Position numbers and translations under genes: made by a program. DNA of 64,000 bases from Caballeronia sp. SEWSISQ10-4 2 (GTDB taxonomy: Bacteria > Pseudomonadota > Gammaproteobacteria > Burkholderiales > Burkholderiaceae), in assembly GCF_030464885.1 (NCBI RefSeq), contig NZ_JALPRJ010000023.1, forward strand, positions 57,029 through 121,028. Reading direction: 5' to 3'. Position 1 is the first letter of the stretch; the number at the start of each line of letters is the position of its first letter. This document shows positions 8,839 through 17,945 of the stretch, piece after piece. The notes beneath the pieces were generated by a model that saw nothing but the letters and a program-made list of their open reading frames with translations, was not told where the DNA came from and made no database searches.

Positions 8839-11800
8839 TTATTTGGCGCCTACCTCCAGTTGGGAAATCTGCACAGGCAAGACTGGCAGAACAACGTTGA
8901 AGGTTGCTCCGTAGCCCTCATTATTGGAAGCAGTAAGACGACCCTCATGAGCTTCGATAATGGAGCGAGACACCGCAAGCCCGATGCCCATTCCCTTGCT
9001 CTTGGTCGTGACGAATGCGTCGAATATGCTGTCGCCACCAACGATGCCCGAACCGTTGTCGATGACCTCGAGCAGCACGGACTGGTCGTCAAGGGGGCTT
9101 GCGGTAATGAGAATCTTAGGTGTGCGTCCGGAGTTTTCCGTGGCTTCTATCCCGTTCGAAACAAGGTTAAGAAGGACCTGCTGAATCTGTATCTGGTCGA
9201 CGAACACAGGGGGCAGGCCATCGGGCAAGTCGAACTCGATGTCGACGGTACGCTTGGTTTCGTCTTCCCGTAGCAGCCGTACGGCTTCGAGGACCATGTC
9301 TTTCACATTCCGTTTCCGCTTCTGGACTGATTGCCGCTTGAACAGTGCGCGGATGCTTTGCATCGTCTCGTCAGCGGAACGGGCATCTCGAACTACGCTT
9401 TCCACGGAAGCCCTGGCTTCGCTCAAATTTGGCGGAGACGCTGCGAGCCACCGTTTGCAAGCCTGCGCATTAGCGATAACGGACGTGAGGGGTTGATTGA
9501 GTTCGTGTGCGATGGACGCCGAGAGTTCTGCGACCGTGGCAATCTGGGTTGCCCGAGCGAGTTCGGCCTGAGTCTGTCTGAGTCGGTCCTCTGCACGCTT
9601 CGGTTCGTCAATATCCAGACTGAGTCCGTACCATTGGACAATGTTGCCGTCGGAGTCTCTCATTGCTTCAGCGGTGTGCCGGTACCACCGGTAAACCCCG
9701 TCCTTTCGGCGAAGCCGGGCAACGTGGCTGTACGATTCACCAGTCTCGATCGAGTGTGTCCACGCTTGAATCAGGCTGTCCAGGTCGTCGGGATGGATGG
9801 TGTTTTGATAGCGGAGGTCCGTGATCTGCGAAATATCGAGGCCAACAAATTCGGAGGTTTTCCGATTGATGTAAGTGAGCTCCCCCCGTGGATTATTGCA
9901 CCAGAGCATGGCGGGGATGGTCTCGATAAGCTCGCGTAGCTCGTGCTCCCGCTGTTCGAGCGCCGCTTCGGTTTGCTTGAGGTCGTTGATGTCCGTACAT
10001 ACGCCGTACCAGTGCAGGATCTGCCCGCTTTCGTCGCGAAACGGTTCGCCGCGAGCGAGGTACCAGTGCAGTTTCCCATCGACGCTAGTAACCTGGTACG
10101 TGTCCTGATAAGACGCACCTTCTTGGACCGCTCGCCTCCAGCGTGAGCGGACACGAAGGCGGTCAGCTTCCGGGATGAGGCGAAGTAACATTTCTCTGTC
10201 GAATTCTTCTCCGCTCTTTCCCATGAACGTCAGCATTTGCGGATTCCATCTGTCGACATCTCCTTGCGGTGTGGCCCTCCAGATCATCGCGGGCATGACG
10301 TCTACGAGCCTTCGCAAATTGAGCTCTTCCTTGCGAAGAGCCTCCTGGGCTAACTGCCGCTCGTGGATATCCGTCGAAAGACCATACCAATTCACAATAT
10401 CGCCGTGGGCATCCCGCATGGGTGTGGCTTTGCATTGAAACCAGCGATACGTGTTGTCGGCCCCGCGAAACCGATGGACTGAGTCGTAAGGTCTCCCGCT
10501 ACCGATGGAATCATGCCAGGCTTCAATTGTTGCCGCAGAGTCATCTGGGTGCACCAGGTGAAACCAGCCGTTCGCTGTCAAATCATCGAGCCGTAGTCCG
10601 GTGTAGTCTTCAGTGCGTTTGTTCACATATTCCAGACGGCCATGGGAATCCGTCCGCCAGAGCAGGCTAGGAACAGTCTCCGTTAGCCAATTCAGTTGAA
10701 CTTCACGTTCATGGATAACCTTTTTGGACCTGTAAAGATCATCAATGTCCATGTTCACGGCATACCATTTGTAGACACTTCCGTCATCGTTAAAATAAGG
10801 AACAGAGCGCGAGTGACGCCATCGATAGTCACCATCGCGGTCTGCCCATCGGTAGGTTGTATCGTATGTGCTCTTTTCGCGAACAGAGCGAAAATAGCCC
10901 TCCTTTACTCTGTCGCGGTCGTCGGGGTGAATAAATCGCAAAAAACCGAGATGCTGCATGCCTTCAAGAGTTGTTCCGGTTTCCTCAAGAATCTGCTGAT
11001 TGACGAAGTCGAAATCTTGATCTGTCCTGGTAGCGAAACGGCCTGGCAATCGATCGAGGAGCTCTCTGGCTTCTCTCTCACTTGCCGCTAGTGCCTGTTG
11101 AGCCTTGATAGTCTCTTCGATATCTATTCCGATGAGGTACCAGTTGATGACGTCCCCGTTTGAGCAGCGTGATGGCTCGGCTAGAAGATGCTGCCAGCGG
11201 TATACGCCATCGTGCTGCAGCATCCTCACGGCAATATCGACCGGTTTTTGCGCGGCAATGTGCGCTTTCCATTGCTGTCGTGCGGCCTGCACGTCATCGG
11301 GGTGAATGTAAGTCATCCATTGGTCGCCGACTATTTCGTCCATCGGTCTTCCCAGCGCGGCAAGACCAACTTTATTCACGTAGACAATCTCACCGGTGGG
11401 CCCACCAACACATACGCATGCCGGCACACTATCCACAATTCTCCGATAGGTTTCCTCTTCGGTCCGAAGAAGAAATTCTGCAGTCTTCCGGTCGTCTATG
11501 TCCCAGCCCACACCGACCCATCGCAGTAGCCGTCCACTGTCGTTTCTTATGGCTTTGACACGGCAGAGGAACCACCGGTAAATGCCGTCGGACCGCCTGA
11601 GTCGAAACTCGAGCTCTCCCTGGTCGTTTCCGGCACGAAGCGCGTCCCAATATCGGTCGTTTGCCTGGCTGTCATCCGGGTGGATTGCCGCTCGGAAAAA
11701 GTCGTAGTCATGTGCTTCTTTTATGCCTGTGTATTCGCATAGGCTAGGACTGAGGTATTCGATAGAGCCATTAGGCAGCGCAGTCCATGCATGGCCGGGA

Positions 11801-12540
11801 AAGAGATTGCTGATGCTTTGAAGTGCGTTGTTTCGTTCGCGGAGTTGCTCTTCCTCATTTTTTTGTTTGTTAATGTTCCAGTGCATGCCATACACGCGGA
11901 AGACTTTGTTGTTCCGGTCGCGTTGTGTGTGAAGCACTGCTGCAAACCACTCGTAGGTCCCGGCCGCCGACCTGTAGCGGCACTGGAATTCCTGGGCTTC
12001 TCCCGTTTCTTTCGCTCGATCAAATGCTTGCGCCGGGATCCCTACGTCGTCCGGATGCGTAAGCGTATAAGGCCAGCGCAGCTCTTCAAACGTTTGCCCC
12101 GAATAGTCCAGGATTGATTGACTGACATATTCAAGTTCGCCATCTCCGGTTCGGGACCAGATATTCCGGCTGAGCTGGTCAATCGGCAGGTCAAACGGGT
12201 CATCCTTCAATCGGGCCGTTGAGCCTGGCTGCCGGGGGCGCCGGGAGACCAGCTCGGCACAAAGCCATGCCGCGGCGATTGCGACGGCGCAACGGCTGAC
12301 AGAGTCAGAGGTTAGAAGAGGGTGACCGGAAGCCAACATTGCTCCGGCGATCCCAAGCGAGGTGAAACTCGCGGCGAGACGCCCGAAGCTGCGGCCGAAA
12401 AAGTGCGTGAACAGGACGACCAAAACGAGGCCGAGGCAGCCCGTAATCGGTTCGAGTAACCCTGCCAGCCCTGACGCACCGGCTATGGCGACGCTAAGGG
12501 CGACAACCCGAGACGAGCGTGGTATCAACACGGTAAGCAT
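8839..12540 (-). CDS. Membrane-bound histidine kinase with seven PAS-PAC modules
   Basis: A sensor kinase of 1233 residues. The first ~110 residues hold three or more hydrophobic segments (VVALSVAIAGASGLAGLL, CLGLVLVVLFTHFF, SVSRCAVAIAAAWLCAEL). Then come seven consecutive PAS-PAC units, each ending in a W-Y-G-x-x-x-D-I-D/N motif and most carrying a central HPDD. The transmitter has the H-box SIAHELNQPLTSV with His1012, then DNGSGI and SKGMGIGLAVSRSII as ATP-binding G boxes. There is no receiver domain. The ATG at 12540 follows GAGG; an upstream TTG at 12618 would add 26 residues without homology. It is divergent from the response-regulator gene at 13156, its likely partner. The HELNQP H-box is typical of FixL/DctB-like kinases. 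Confidence 0.9.
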   Translation of the reverse strand: MLTVLIPRSSRVVALSVAIAGASGLAGLLEPITGCLGLVLVVLFTHFFGRSFGRLAASFTSLGIAGAMLASGHPLLTSDSVSRCAVAIAAAWLCAELVSRRPRQPGSTARLKDDPFDLPIDQLSRNIWSRTGDGELEYVSQSILDYSGQTFEELRWPYTLTHPDDVGIPAQAFDRAKETGEAQEFQCRYRSAAGTYEWFAAVLHTQRDRNNKVFRVYGMHWNINKQKNEEEQLRERNNALQSISNLFPGHAWTALPNGSIEYLSPSLCEYTGIKEAHDYDFFRAAIHPDDSQANDRYWDALRAGNDQGELEFRLRRSDGIYRWFLCRVKAIRNDSGRLLRWVGVGWDIDDRKTAEFLLRTEEETYRRIVDSVPACVCVGGPTGEIVYVNKVGLAALGRPMDEIVGDQWMTYIHPDDVQAARQQWKAHIAAQKPVDIAVRMLQHDGVYRWQHLLAEPSRCSNGDVINWYLIGIDIEETIKAQQALAASEREARELLDRLPGRFATRTDQDFDFVNQQILEETGTTLEGMQHLGFLRFIHPDDRDRVKEGYFRSVREKSTYDTTYRWADRDGDYRWRHSRSVPYFNDDGSVYKWYAVNMDIDDLYRSKKVIHEREVQLNWLTETVPSLLWRTDSHGRLEYVNKRTEDYTGLRLDDLTANGWFHLVHPDDSAATIEAWHDSIGSGRPYDSVHRFRGADNTYRWFQCKATPMRDAHGDIVNWYGLSTDIHERQLAQEALRKEELNLRRLVDVMPAMIWRATPQGDVDRWNPQMLTFMGKSGEEFDREMLLRLIPEADRLRVRSRWRRAVQEGASYQDTYQVTSVDGKLHWYLARGEPFRDESGQILHWYGVCTDINDLKQTEAALEQREHELRELIETIPAMLWCNNPRGELTYINRKTSEFVGLDISQITDLRYQNTIHPDDLDSLIQAWTHSIETGESYSHVARLRRKDGVYRWYRHTAEAMRDSDGNIVQWYGLSLDIDEPKRAEDRLRQTQAELARATQIATVAELSASIAHELNQPLTSVIANAQACKRWLAASPPNLSEARASVESVVRDARSADETMQSIRALFKRQSVQKRKRNVKDMVLEAVRLLREDETKRTVDIEFDLPDGLPPVFVDQIQIQQVLLNLVSNGIEATENSGRTPKILITASPLDDQSVLLEVIDNGSGIVGGDSIFDAFVTTKSKGMGIGLAVSRSIIEAHEGRLTASNNEGYGATFNVVLPVLPVQISQLEVGAK

Positions 12541-13155
12541 GTCAACCTCGGAGTTCGTCGGCGCATTGGGTAGTGGTACTCCACATTCTCCCGCGAATCG
12601 CAGGATTTTCAAGCGCAACGGGCCCTTGCTTGCAAATTGAGCGGAGAGTGTCGCCGGTTATTTTGTGTAGCACTTGCGAGGTCTGGTCGCGCACACCGCT
12701 GTGACACGAATCGAATACGAGGGCAATGGAAGATATGTCATACCATTGCGAATGGCTGCCTGCATCTGGGGGATCAAAGCTTTTTCGAAGATGCAGTTTT
12801 GAAGAAGATAATCCAGCTGTCAAGGGGCCAACAGCCGCCAGACTGACTGCCAGTTTGACGTCCGCGTCGAGCGTAGTATGGCCGGGCTGATAGCAGTGAC
12901 GCCTGTCCGAGCGCACCGCATCGGGAGCCACGGGTCAGGCCGAGGAGGCCAAAAAATAAACTTACAGCTTGATATTAGGTGGCGCCATTACATAATCATG
13001 TAATGCGAAACACCGTTGCCCGCGCTTCCGGGCAACGAATCCGACGGCTATAATTTTTTGTCGGTGCGACCGCGTGAGCGGGACATTCAGCGAGATTATT
13101 GCGGACCGGCTGTACCGAGGTTAGGAGAAGCTTTCACCTGGTAACGGAGGGGGGC
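12541..13155. other. Divergent promoter region of the two-component locus
   Basis: About 615 bp between the kinase and the response regulator. It contains the perfect palindrome at 12986-13005 and an AT-rich stretch around 13045-13060 before the regulator. Minus-strand frames here (12542-12931) have no family resemblance and are not annotated as genes. Confidence 0.5.
12986..13005. promoter_or_regulatory. Perfect 20-bp palindrome, probable operator
   Basis: CATTACAT-AATC-ATGTAATG: eight-base arms, no mismatch, 4-bp spacer. It sits 150 bp before the response-regulator start and about 445 bp before the divergent kinase gene. Such a dyad suits a dimeric LuxR/FixJ-type regulator, making autoregulation likely by inference. 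Confidence 0.6.
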
Positions 13156-13794
13156 ATGGGGTCTGCAAGTGAACTGGTGTATGTGGTCGACGACGACAGA
13201 CGGGTGCGAGAAGCACTCTCTGCGCTGCTGCGCGCAAACGGAAGAGATGTCCAAGCATTCAACTCCGGCGGCGAATTTCTGGACACGCCGCGTCAAGATG
13301 TCGTTGCATGTCTGATCCTGGATTTGAGAATGCCGGGCATGAATGGGCTGGAAGTCCAGAGGCTTGTCAGCAGAGACTCACAGATTCCCGTCATTTTCAT
13401 TACGGGAAGGGGAGACGTGCCGTCCACGGTCCTTGCCATGAAGGGCGGGGCTGTCGACTTCCTCACAAAGCCCCTCGATGAAGACGCGTTGATGCGCGCG
13501 GTTGATACGGCACTCGCCCGCGCGCACGTTCTTCGCAAGGAGGCGGAAGATGCAGCGGCGCTCCAGGCTCTCTACCAATCGCTGACGCCTCGCGAGCAGG
13601 AGCTTTTGCCGTTACTCGCAAGCGGTCTGCTCAACAAGCAGGCGGCGGGGGTGCTTGGTATCACCGAATACACCGTGCAGGTACATCGCGGCCACATAAT
13701 GAGAAAAATGCAAGCGGATTCATTTGCCACTCTGGTCAGGCAGGCGAGCAAGCTGCAGCTGGAAACATCGTCGACGACCACGTTCGATGCCTGA
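13156..13794 (+). CDS. FixJ/LuxR-type two-component response regulator
   Basis: A 212-residue protein. Receiver domain: acidic triad VDDD (residues 11-14), phospho-acceptor D56 in LDLRMPG, conserved T83 in ITGRGD and K105 in TKPLDED. The C-terminal LuxR (GerE) helix-turn-helix is LTPREQELLPLLASG...ITEYTVQVHRGHIMRKM. This is the NarL/FixJ architecture, a phosphorylation-activated DNA-binding dimer. The ATG at 13156 with GGAGG eight bases upstream is preferred over the in-frame upstream start at 13099, which precedes the conserved domain by 19 residues. Likely input is the divergent PAS kinase; a likely target is the palindrome family near 5.06, 8.43, 8.52 and 12.99 kb. Confidence 0.9.
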   Translation: MGSASELVYVVDDDRRVREALSALLRANGRDVQAFNSGGEFLDTPRQDVVACLILDLRMPGMNGLEVQRLVSRDSQIPVIFITGRGDVPSTVLAMKGGAVDFLTKPLDEDALMRAVDTALARAHVLRKEAEDAAALQALYQSLTPREQELLPLLASGLLNKQAAGVLGITEYTVQVHRGHIMRKMQADSFATLVRQASKLQLETSSTTTFDA

Positions 13795-13839
13795 CGCTCA
13801 CGCTAATTCCTTGTTGTACTCGATGACCCGGGGAAAAAA

Positions 13840-14205
13840 ATGCCCACGCCTCCGGTTCGAACCGTTGCCGTGATTGATGATGACCGGCGCGTCCTGACGT
13901 CTCTGGCGAACCTGTTGGCCTCGGGCGGCTATGGAACACGGGCCTACGAGTCTGCACTGGATTTTTTTTCCGACGGCTACTCGGGCCTGGTGTGCATTAT
14001 CACGGACCTGGGAATGCGTCCCATTGACGGCATTCAAGTGCTCGATAGAACGGTTCATTCGGTCGCAGCAACGCCGGTCATCATTATCACGGGCAAACCG
14101 AGCGAGCATACGGAAGACTACTATCTGCGCAGAGGCGCATTAGGTTTCTTCAGAAAACCTGTCGATGGGGACGCGTTGCTGGACCTGCTGGATAGTATCG
14201 CTTGA
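13840..14205 (+). CDS. Single-domain response regulator (CheY-like receiver)
   Basis: A 121-residue stand-alone receiver. Acidic residues are IDDD (12-15), the phospho-acceptor is D56 in ITDLGMRPIDG, the conserved Thr is in IIITGKP, and K106 is in FRKPVDG. The loop after D56 reads LGMRPIDG instead of the usual LRMPGMDG, an atypical arrangement. With no output domain it probably acts as a phosphate sink or relay for the nearby PAS kinase. It lies 45 bp after the FixJ-type regulator on the same strand, so co-transcription is likely. A poly-A stretch precedes its ATG. Confidence 0.85.
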   Translation: MPTPPVRTVAVIDDDRRVLTSLANLLASGGYGTRAYESALDFFSDGYSGLVCIITDLGMRPIDGIQVLDRTVHSVAATPVIIITGKPSEHTEDYYLRRGALGFFRKPVDGDALLDLLDSIA

Positions 14206-14263
14206 AGATCCGAAAGCCCGATATTTGACGCAAAACGCATCGGTGTAGCTGCAAGGCGGGACA

Positions 14264-14584
14264 TTGATTTCAACCGCAGAGACGACTTTGAAACGACATA
14301 TTCCACTCGCCGGAGGCAGATATCCAAAGCGTGCAATCGGGATGGCCGCGATTGCCGCGGGTCTCGTCTCAGGGTGCACAAGTTCGCCATCCATTGGCGT
14401 GCTCGGCGCGTACTTTCCGGACTGGCTGTTCTGTATCGTTGCGGGCGTGGTGCTCACGGTGGTCATCTATCTGATCGTCAAGCGTTTGCAGGCCGACCAT
14501 CTGATGGGACCTTCGGCCGTGGTGTATCCCACGCTTGTCGCTTTCCTCGCGCTCGCCGTCTGGTTGATGCTGTTCCAACATTGA
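14264..14584 (+). CDS. ytcA: YtcA-family lipoprotein
   Basis: A small membrane lipoprotein: basic N-terminus, a hydrophobic stretch ending in the lipobox LVSGC, then two membrane segments (WLFCIVAGVVLTVVIYLIV and VVYPTLVAFLALAVWLML). This matches YtcA, which in E. coli precedes mdtN. The gene has no ATG: TTG at 14264 gives 106 residues, and TTG at 14288 gives 98 and would leave a more typical signal sequence. It ends 19 bp before mdtN, so it belongs to the efflux operon. Its role in MdtNOP function is unknown. Confidence 0.75.
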   Translation: MISTAETTLKRHIPLAGGRYPKRAIGMAAIAAGLVSGCTSSPSIGVLGAYFPDWLFCIVAGVVLTVVIYLIVKRLQADHLMGPSAVVYPTLVAFLALAVWLMLFQH

Positions 14585-14603
14585 ATCTCTGTCAGGTAGA
14601 TGA

Positions 14604-15662
14604 ATGGCGACGACAGCCAGCAAGACATCGAAGAGAAAATGGCCGGCCATTGTCCTGGTCGTGGTGACGCTGTTGCTGCTTGTCTACGTCATCCGGCTGT
14701 GGGACCGCGCGCCGCGCACCGACGACGCTTACGTCTATGCGGATACGATCGACGTCGTGCCCGAGGTCAACGGGCGCATCGTCGAACTGCCCGTGCACGA
14801 CAATCAGGCGGTGAAGCAGGGCGATCTGCTGTTCCGTATCGATCCGCGTCCGTATCAGGATGCGCTGACGCGGGGCAAGGCGTCCCTCGTCGCGCTCGAC
14901 CGCCAGATCGAGCTGACCCAACGCACGGTCAATGCGCAGCAGTACAACGCGCAGTCGGTGCGTGCGGCCGTCGAGCGTGCGCGAGCGGCAGCCAGCCAGG
15001 CGTCCGATACGCTGCACCGCATGGAGCCACTTTTGTCACACGGTTATGTGTCGGCGGAAGACGTAGACCGTGCGCGCACCGCACAACGCGCCACGCAGGC
15101 CGAACTCAACGCCGCGCAACTGCAGGCGCAGCAGGCGGCAGCGGCTGTGAGCGGCGTCGATGCGCTGGTCGCGCAACGTGCCGTCGTCATGGCGGAGATT
15201 GCGACTGCGGAACTGAACCTCGAGTATGCGACGGTGCGCGCGCCGTTCGACGGTCGCATTGTGTCGTTGAAGACATCGACGGGCCAGTTTGCAACGGCGC
15301 TCAAACCCGTCTTCACCTTGATCGACACGCGCCACTGGTACGTGGTCGCGAACTTTCGCGAGACGGAACTCAAGGGCGTCCGTACGGGCACCCCCGCCAC
15401 GGTCTACCTGATGAGCGATACAGGCCAGCGTTTCCAGGGCGCTGTCGATTCGATCAGTTATGGCATCGCGTCCGATGAAGCCGGCCTCGCATTGCCTGGC
15501 GGATTGCCACGCATTCAACGCACGCTTAATTGGGTCCATGTCTCGCAGCGCTTCCCGGTCAAGATCCGGATTGACAATCCGAATCCGGAGCTGTTTCGCG
15601 TCGGTACGTCGGCGGTGGCCGTGCTGGAACCCGGGCACGGCAACGACGGCGAGCGCCATTAA
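14604..15662 (+). CDS. mdtN: Multidrug efflux periplasmic adaptor MdtN (HlyD/EmrA type)
   Basis: A 352-residue membrane-fusion protein. One N-terminal membrane anchor (WPAIVLVVVTLLLLVYVI) precedes the DDAYVYADTIDVVPEVNGRI lipoyl half-motif. A long alpha-helical hairpin rich in Ala/Gln (about residues 90-210) follows, then the second lipoyl half (LEYATVRAPFDGRIVSL) and beta-barrel segments. It links the inner-membrane component MdtO to the outer-membrane factor MdtP. The ribosome-binding site is AGGTAG before the ATG. The stop is followed by an AAGGAG site for mdtO nine bases on. Confidence 0.9.
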   Translation: MATTASKTSKRKWPAIVLVVVTLLLLVYVIRLWDRAPRTDDAYVYADTIDVVPEVNGRIVELPVHDNQAVKQGDLLFRIDPRPYQDALTRGKASLVALDRQIELTQRTVNAQQYNAQSVRAAVERARAAASQASDTLHRMEPLLSHGYVSAEDVDRARTAQRATQAELNAAQLQAQQAAAAVSGVDALVAQRAVVMAEIATAELNLEYATVRAPFDGRIVSLKTSTGQFATALKPVFTLIDTRHWYVVANFRETELKGVRTGTPATVYLMSDTGQRFQGAVDSISYGIASDEAGLALPGGLPRIQRTLNWVHVSQRFPVKIRIDNPNPELFRVGTSAVAVLEPGHGNDGERH

Positions 15663-15671
15663 GGAGCGCAC

Positions 15672-17789
15672 ATGGCCGCCGCCGACTACCTGCCAGTCAC
15701 GCTGCGCGATGCCGGCGATTTCCTGAAGCGCGAGCTTGCGCCTTTCCCCGGGCGTCTCAACGTGATGTTGCGTTGCATGCTGACGAGCGCCATCGTGATC
15801 GTCGTGTCGATGGCGCTCGAAGTGCCGGAGCTCGCGCTGTCGCTGCTGGTGGTGTTCTATGTCACGCAGTCGAACGTGGTGGTCACGCGGCTGGTCGGCG
15901 TGATGTTCATGGTCGGATCGACGCTCGCCATCGGCCTATCGATCCTGCTGCTGAAGTTGACATTTGACTATCCGTTGCTGCGCATCGTCATCGCGAGCCT
16001 GCTGTTCTGCGGCAGCGTATACCTCATGCGGGTGCTGAAAATCGGCGTGGTGTTCTTCATCGTCGCGATCGTCGTGATCTACGTGCAGAGCTTCGTGGAC
16101 CAGACCGATCAGGCCGACCTGCTGATTCGCGCGGTGTTGTGGGTCTGGATCGCCGTCAACTATCCGATCGCGCTGACGCTCCTGGTCAACACGTTGCTGT
16201 TGCCTGCCGAACCGCAATTGCAACTCAAGGCGGAAATCCATCGGCAACTCGCGGCGCTGGGCACGCGCCTGACGCAGCTGATCGACGGCACCGCGAGCGC
16301 CGCGCCGATCACGCTGGCAAGCGTCCAGCAAGGCGCACTCGCGCTGCAGAAGCTGCTGCGGTTCACAACGATGCGCGACGCCCGCTATCGCGAGCATCAG
16401 GCGTTGCAGCTTGCATGCATCGCGACAGTGTCGCGTCTTTATCGCGCCGCAAATGAACTGCCGCTCACTTGGCCGGGTGCGTCGGCGGTGCGGCTTGCGA
16501 TGTTGCGCGAGCTGCGCGCGAACGTCCGGGCGCTCGATGAATCGGTGATGTCGGGCGAGCCTTATCGCTACGTAAGTACGGCGACACCTGAAGAGCGCAA
16601 TGCAGCCGACAAGATTCCCGCCGCAGGCGATTTGCAGCGGGCGCTGCATGCGTACGCGGATCTCGTCGCAAGGGGTGTGGAGCCCGGCAAGCCGCCCGCG
16701 AGCGAGCCGATGGTCGCACCCGACGCATGGACCAATCCCGCGTACACGCGCTTTTCGCTGAAGACGCTGCTCGCTGTTCTCGTCTGCTACGTGTTCTACA
16801 ACGCCGCGGACTGGCAGGGCGTCCACACGATCATGCTGACCTGCCTGATCGTCGCGCTGCCGAGCCTCGGTGCATCGACGCAGCGTGCGTTGCTGCGGCT
16901 GTCCGGGGCCGCCGTCGGCAGCGCGCTGGCGCTGTTCATGGTCGTGTTCATCGTTCCGCATCTCGACGACATTGTCGGCTTGCTGCTGATGGCGTTGCCT
17001 GTCGTCGCGCTCGGGGCGTGGATATCGGCGGGCTCGGAGAGGATCGGCTATGCTGGCCTCCAGGTGATGTTCACCTTCTCGCTCGCGTTGCTCAATCAGT
17101 TCGGCCCAAGCTCCAACCTCACTGAAATCCGCGACCGGATGGTCGGCATTCTGCTGGGCGTCGGCGTGGCGACCTTCGTGCAGATGTCGTTCTGGCGCGA
17201 AGGCGAGGGTGACGTGCTGCGGCAGAAACTCGCCACGATGCTACGCGCCATTGCCGCACAGTTGCGTGCTCCACAGCCGGGCGTCGACCAGCGGGACGAG
17301 TTGCCTTATGCGCGGCGGCAGTTGCAGGCGTGGGCCGTGCTGGCCGATTGCGAGGCGACGCTGTCGCGCGTCGCGCTCGAGCCCGACTGGCAGGAAGTAG
17401 AGCAGGCACAGCTGACTCTGCGCGCGCAAACCGTCCTCGCGCAGGGGCGCGAGATCATGCTCGCTGGCGATGCGTTGCGCAACACGCTCGCGGCGCAAGC
17501 GGGATCGTGGAGCCCACGAACGGTCGATGCAGCGCGCTCGACACAGGAACAGGCGTCCGTCGAACTCAACCGGTACGCGGATGAACTTGTGTCCAACCCA
17601 CCCGCCGCCCGCGCGCCGCGACGCATTGGGATCGCTGCGCAAGCTGTCGAACTGGCCCAACCGGCCCAACCGGCCGACGGGTCGCTCATCGCCGCTGCGG
17701 ACGAACTGTCGCGGCAGGTCGCGGGGTTGCCGGACTGGCGCGTCGAGGCACCCGTCGCGGCACCCTCATCACAGGCCGTACGAACATGA
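15672..17789 (+). CDS. mdtO: Efflux inner-membrane protein MdtO (FUSC family)
   Basis: A 705-residue inner-membrane protein of the fusaric-acid-resistance/aromatic-acid exporter superfamily. It has two membrane blocks (about residues 35-165 and 365-500), each with closely spaced hydrophobic segments, separated and followed by cytoplasmic Ala/Arg-rich helices. FUSC pumps export aromatic acids and drugs with a HlyD adaptor and an outer-membrane factor, both encoded in this operon. The TGA at 17787-17789 overlaps an ATG at 17786 that opens a repeat-coded small frame leading into mdtP. Confidence 0.88.
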   Translation: MAAADYLPVTLRDAGDFLKRELAPFPGRLNVMLRCMLTSAIVIVVSMALEVPELALSLLVVFYVTQSNVVVTRLVGVMFMVGSTLAIGLSILLLKLTFDYPLLRIVIASLLFCGSVYLMRVLKIGVVFFIVAIVVIYVQSFVDQTDQADLLIRAVLWVWIAVNYPIALTLLVNTLLLPAEPQLQLKAEIHRQLAALGTRLTQLIDGTASAAPITLASVQQGALALQKLLRFTTMRDARYREHQALQLACIATVSRLYRAANELPLTWPGASAVRLAMLRELRANVRALDESVMSGEPYRYVSTATPEERNAADKIPAAGDLQRALHAYADLVARGVEPGKPPASEPMVAPDAWTNPAYTRFSLKTLLAVLVCYVFYNAADWQGVHTIMLTCLIVALPSLGASTQRALLRLSGAAVGSALALFMVVFIVPHLDDIVGLLLMALPVVALGAWISAGSERIGYAGLQVMFTFSLALLNQFGPSSNLTEIRDRMVGILLGVGVATFVQMSFWREGEGDVLRQKLATMLRAIAAQLRAPQPGVDQRDELPYARRQLQAWAVLADCEATLSRVALEPDWQEVEQAQLTLRAQTVLAQGREIMLAGDALRNTLAAQAGSWSPRTVDAARSTQEQASVELNRYADELVSNPPAARAPRRIGIAAQAVELAQPAQPADGSLIAAADELSRQVAGLPDWRVEAPVAAPSSQAVRT

Positions 17790-17945
17790 ATGACCCCCAC
17801 GCTCACTATCGTTCGCTGCCCCCCGAGGGGGCGGATGCCGGCCTTGGGACGGCCCGGCGGGAGAACATGAACGACCCCCACGCTCACTATCGTTCGCTGC
17901 CCCCCGGGGGGGCGGATGCCGCCCTTGGGGCGGCCCGGCGGGAGG
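17784..17945. repeat. Two tandem 81-bp copies of a GC-rich intergenic element
   Basis: Copies at 17784-17864 and 17865-17945 differ at only a few positions. Each contains CCCCCACGCTCACTATCG, a G/C inverted repeat around CTGCCCCCCGAGGGGG, and GGCCCGGCGGGAG at the end. From general knowledge this resembles a dispersed intergenic motif of Burkholderiales. The final GGGAG of each copy lies just before an ATG. Confidence 0.85.

Noticed and set aside
12542..12931. 129-codon minus-strand frame containing a DSCHSG motif like a metacaspase
   Set aside because: Only the six-residue motif fits; there is no caspase His motif or fold pattern, no start with a ribosome-binding site, and the operator palindrome lies just upstream in the same gap.
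14600..15478. 292-codon plus-strand frame overlapping mdtN
   Set aside because: It is an out-of-frame reading of mdtN: Arg/Gly-rich, no motifs, while the mdtN frame has a full HlyD architecture.
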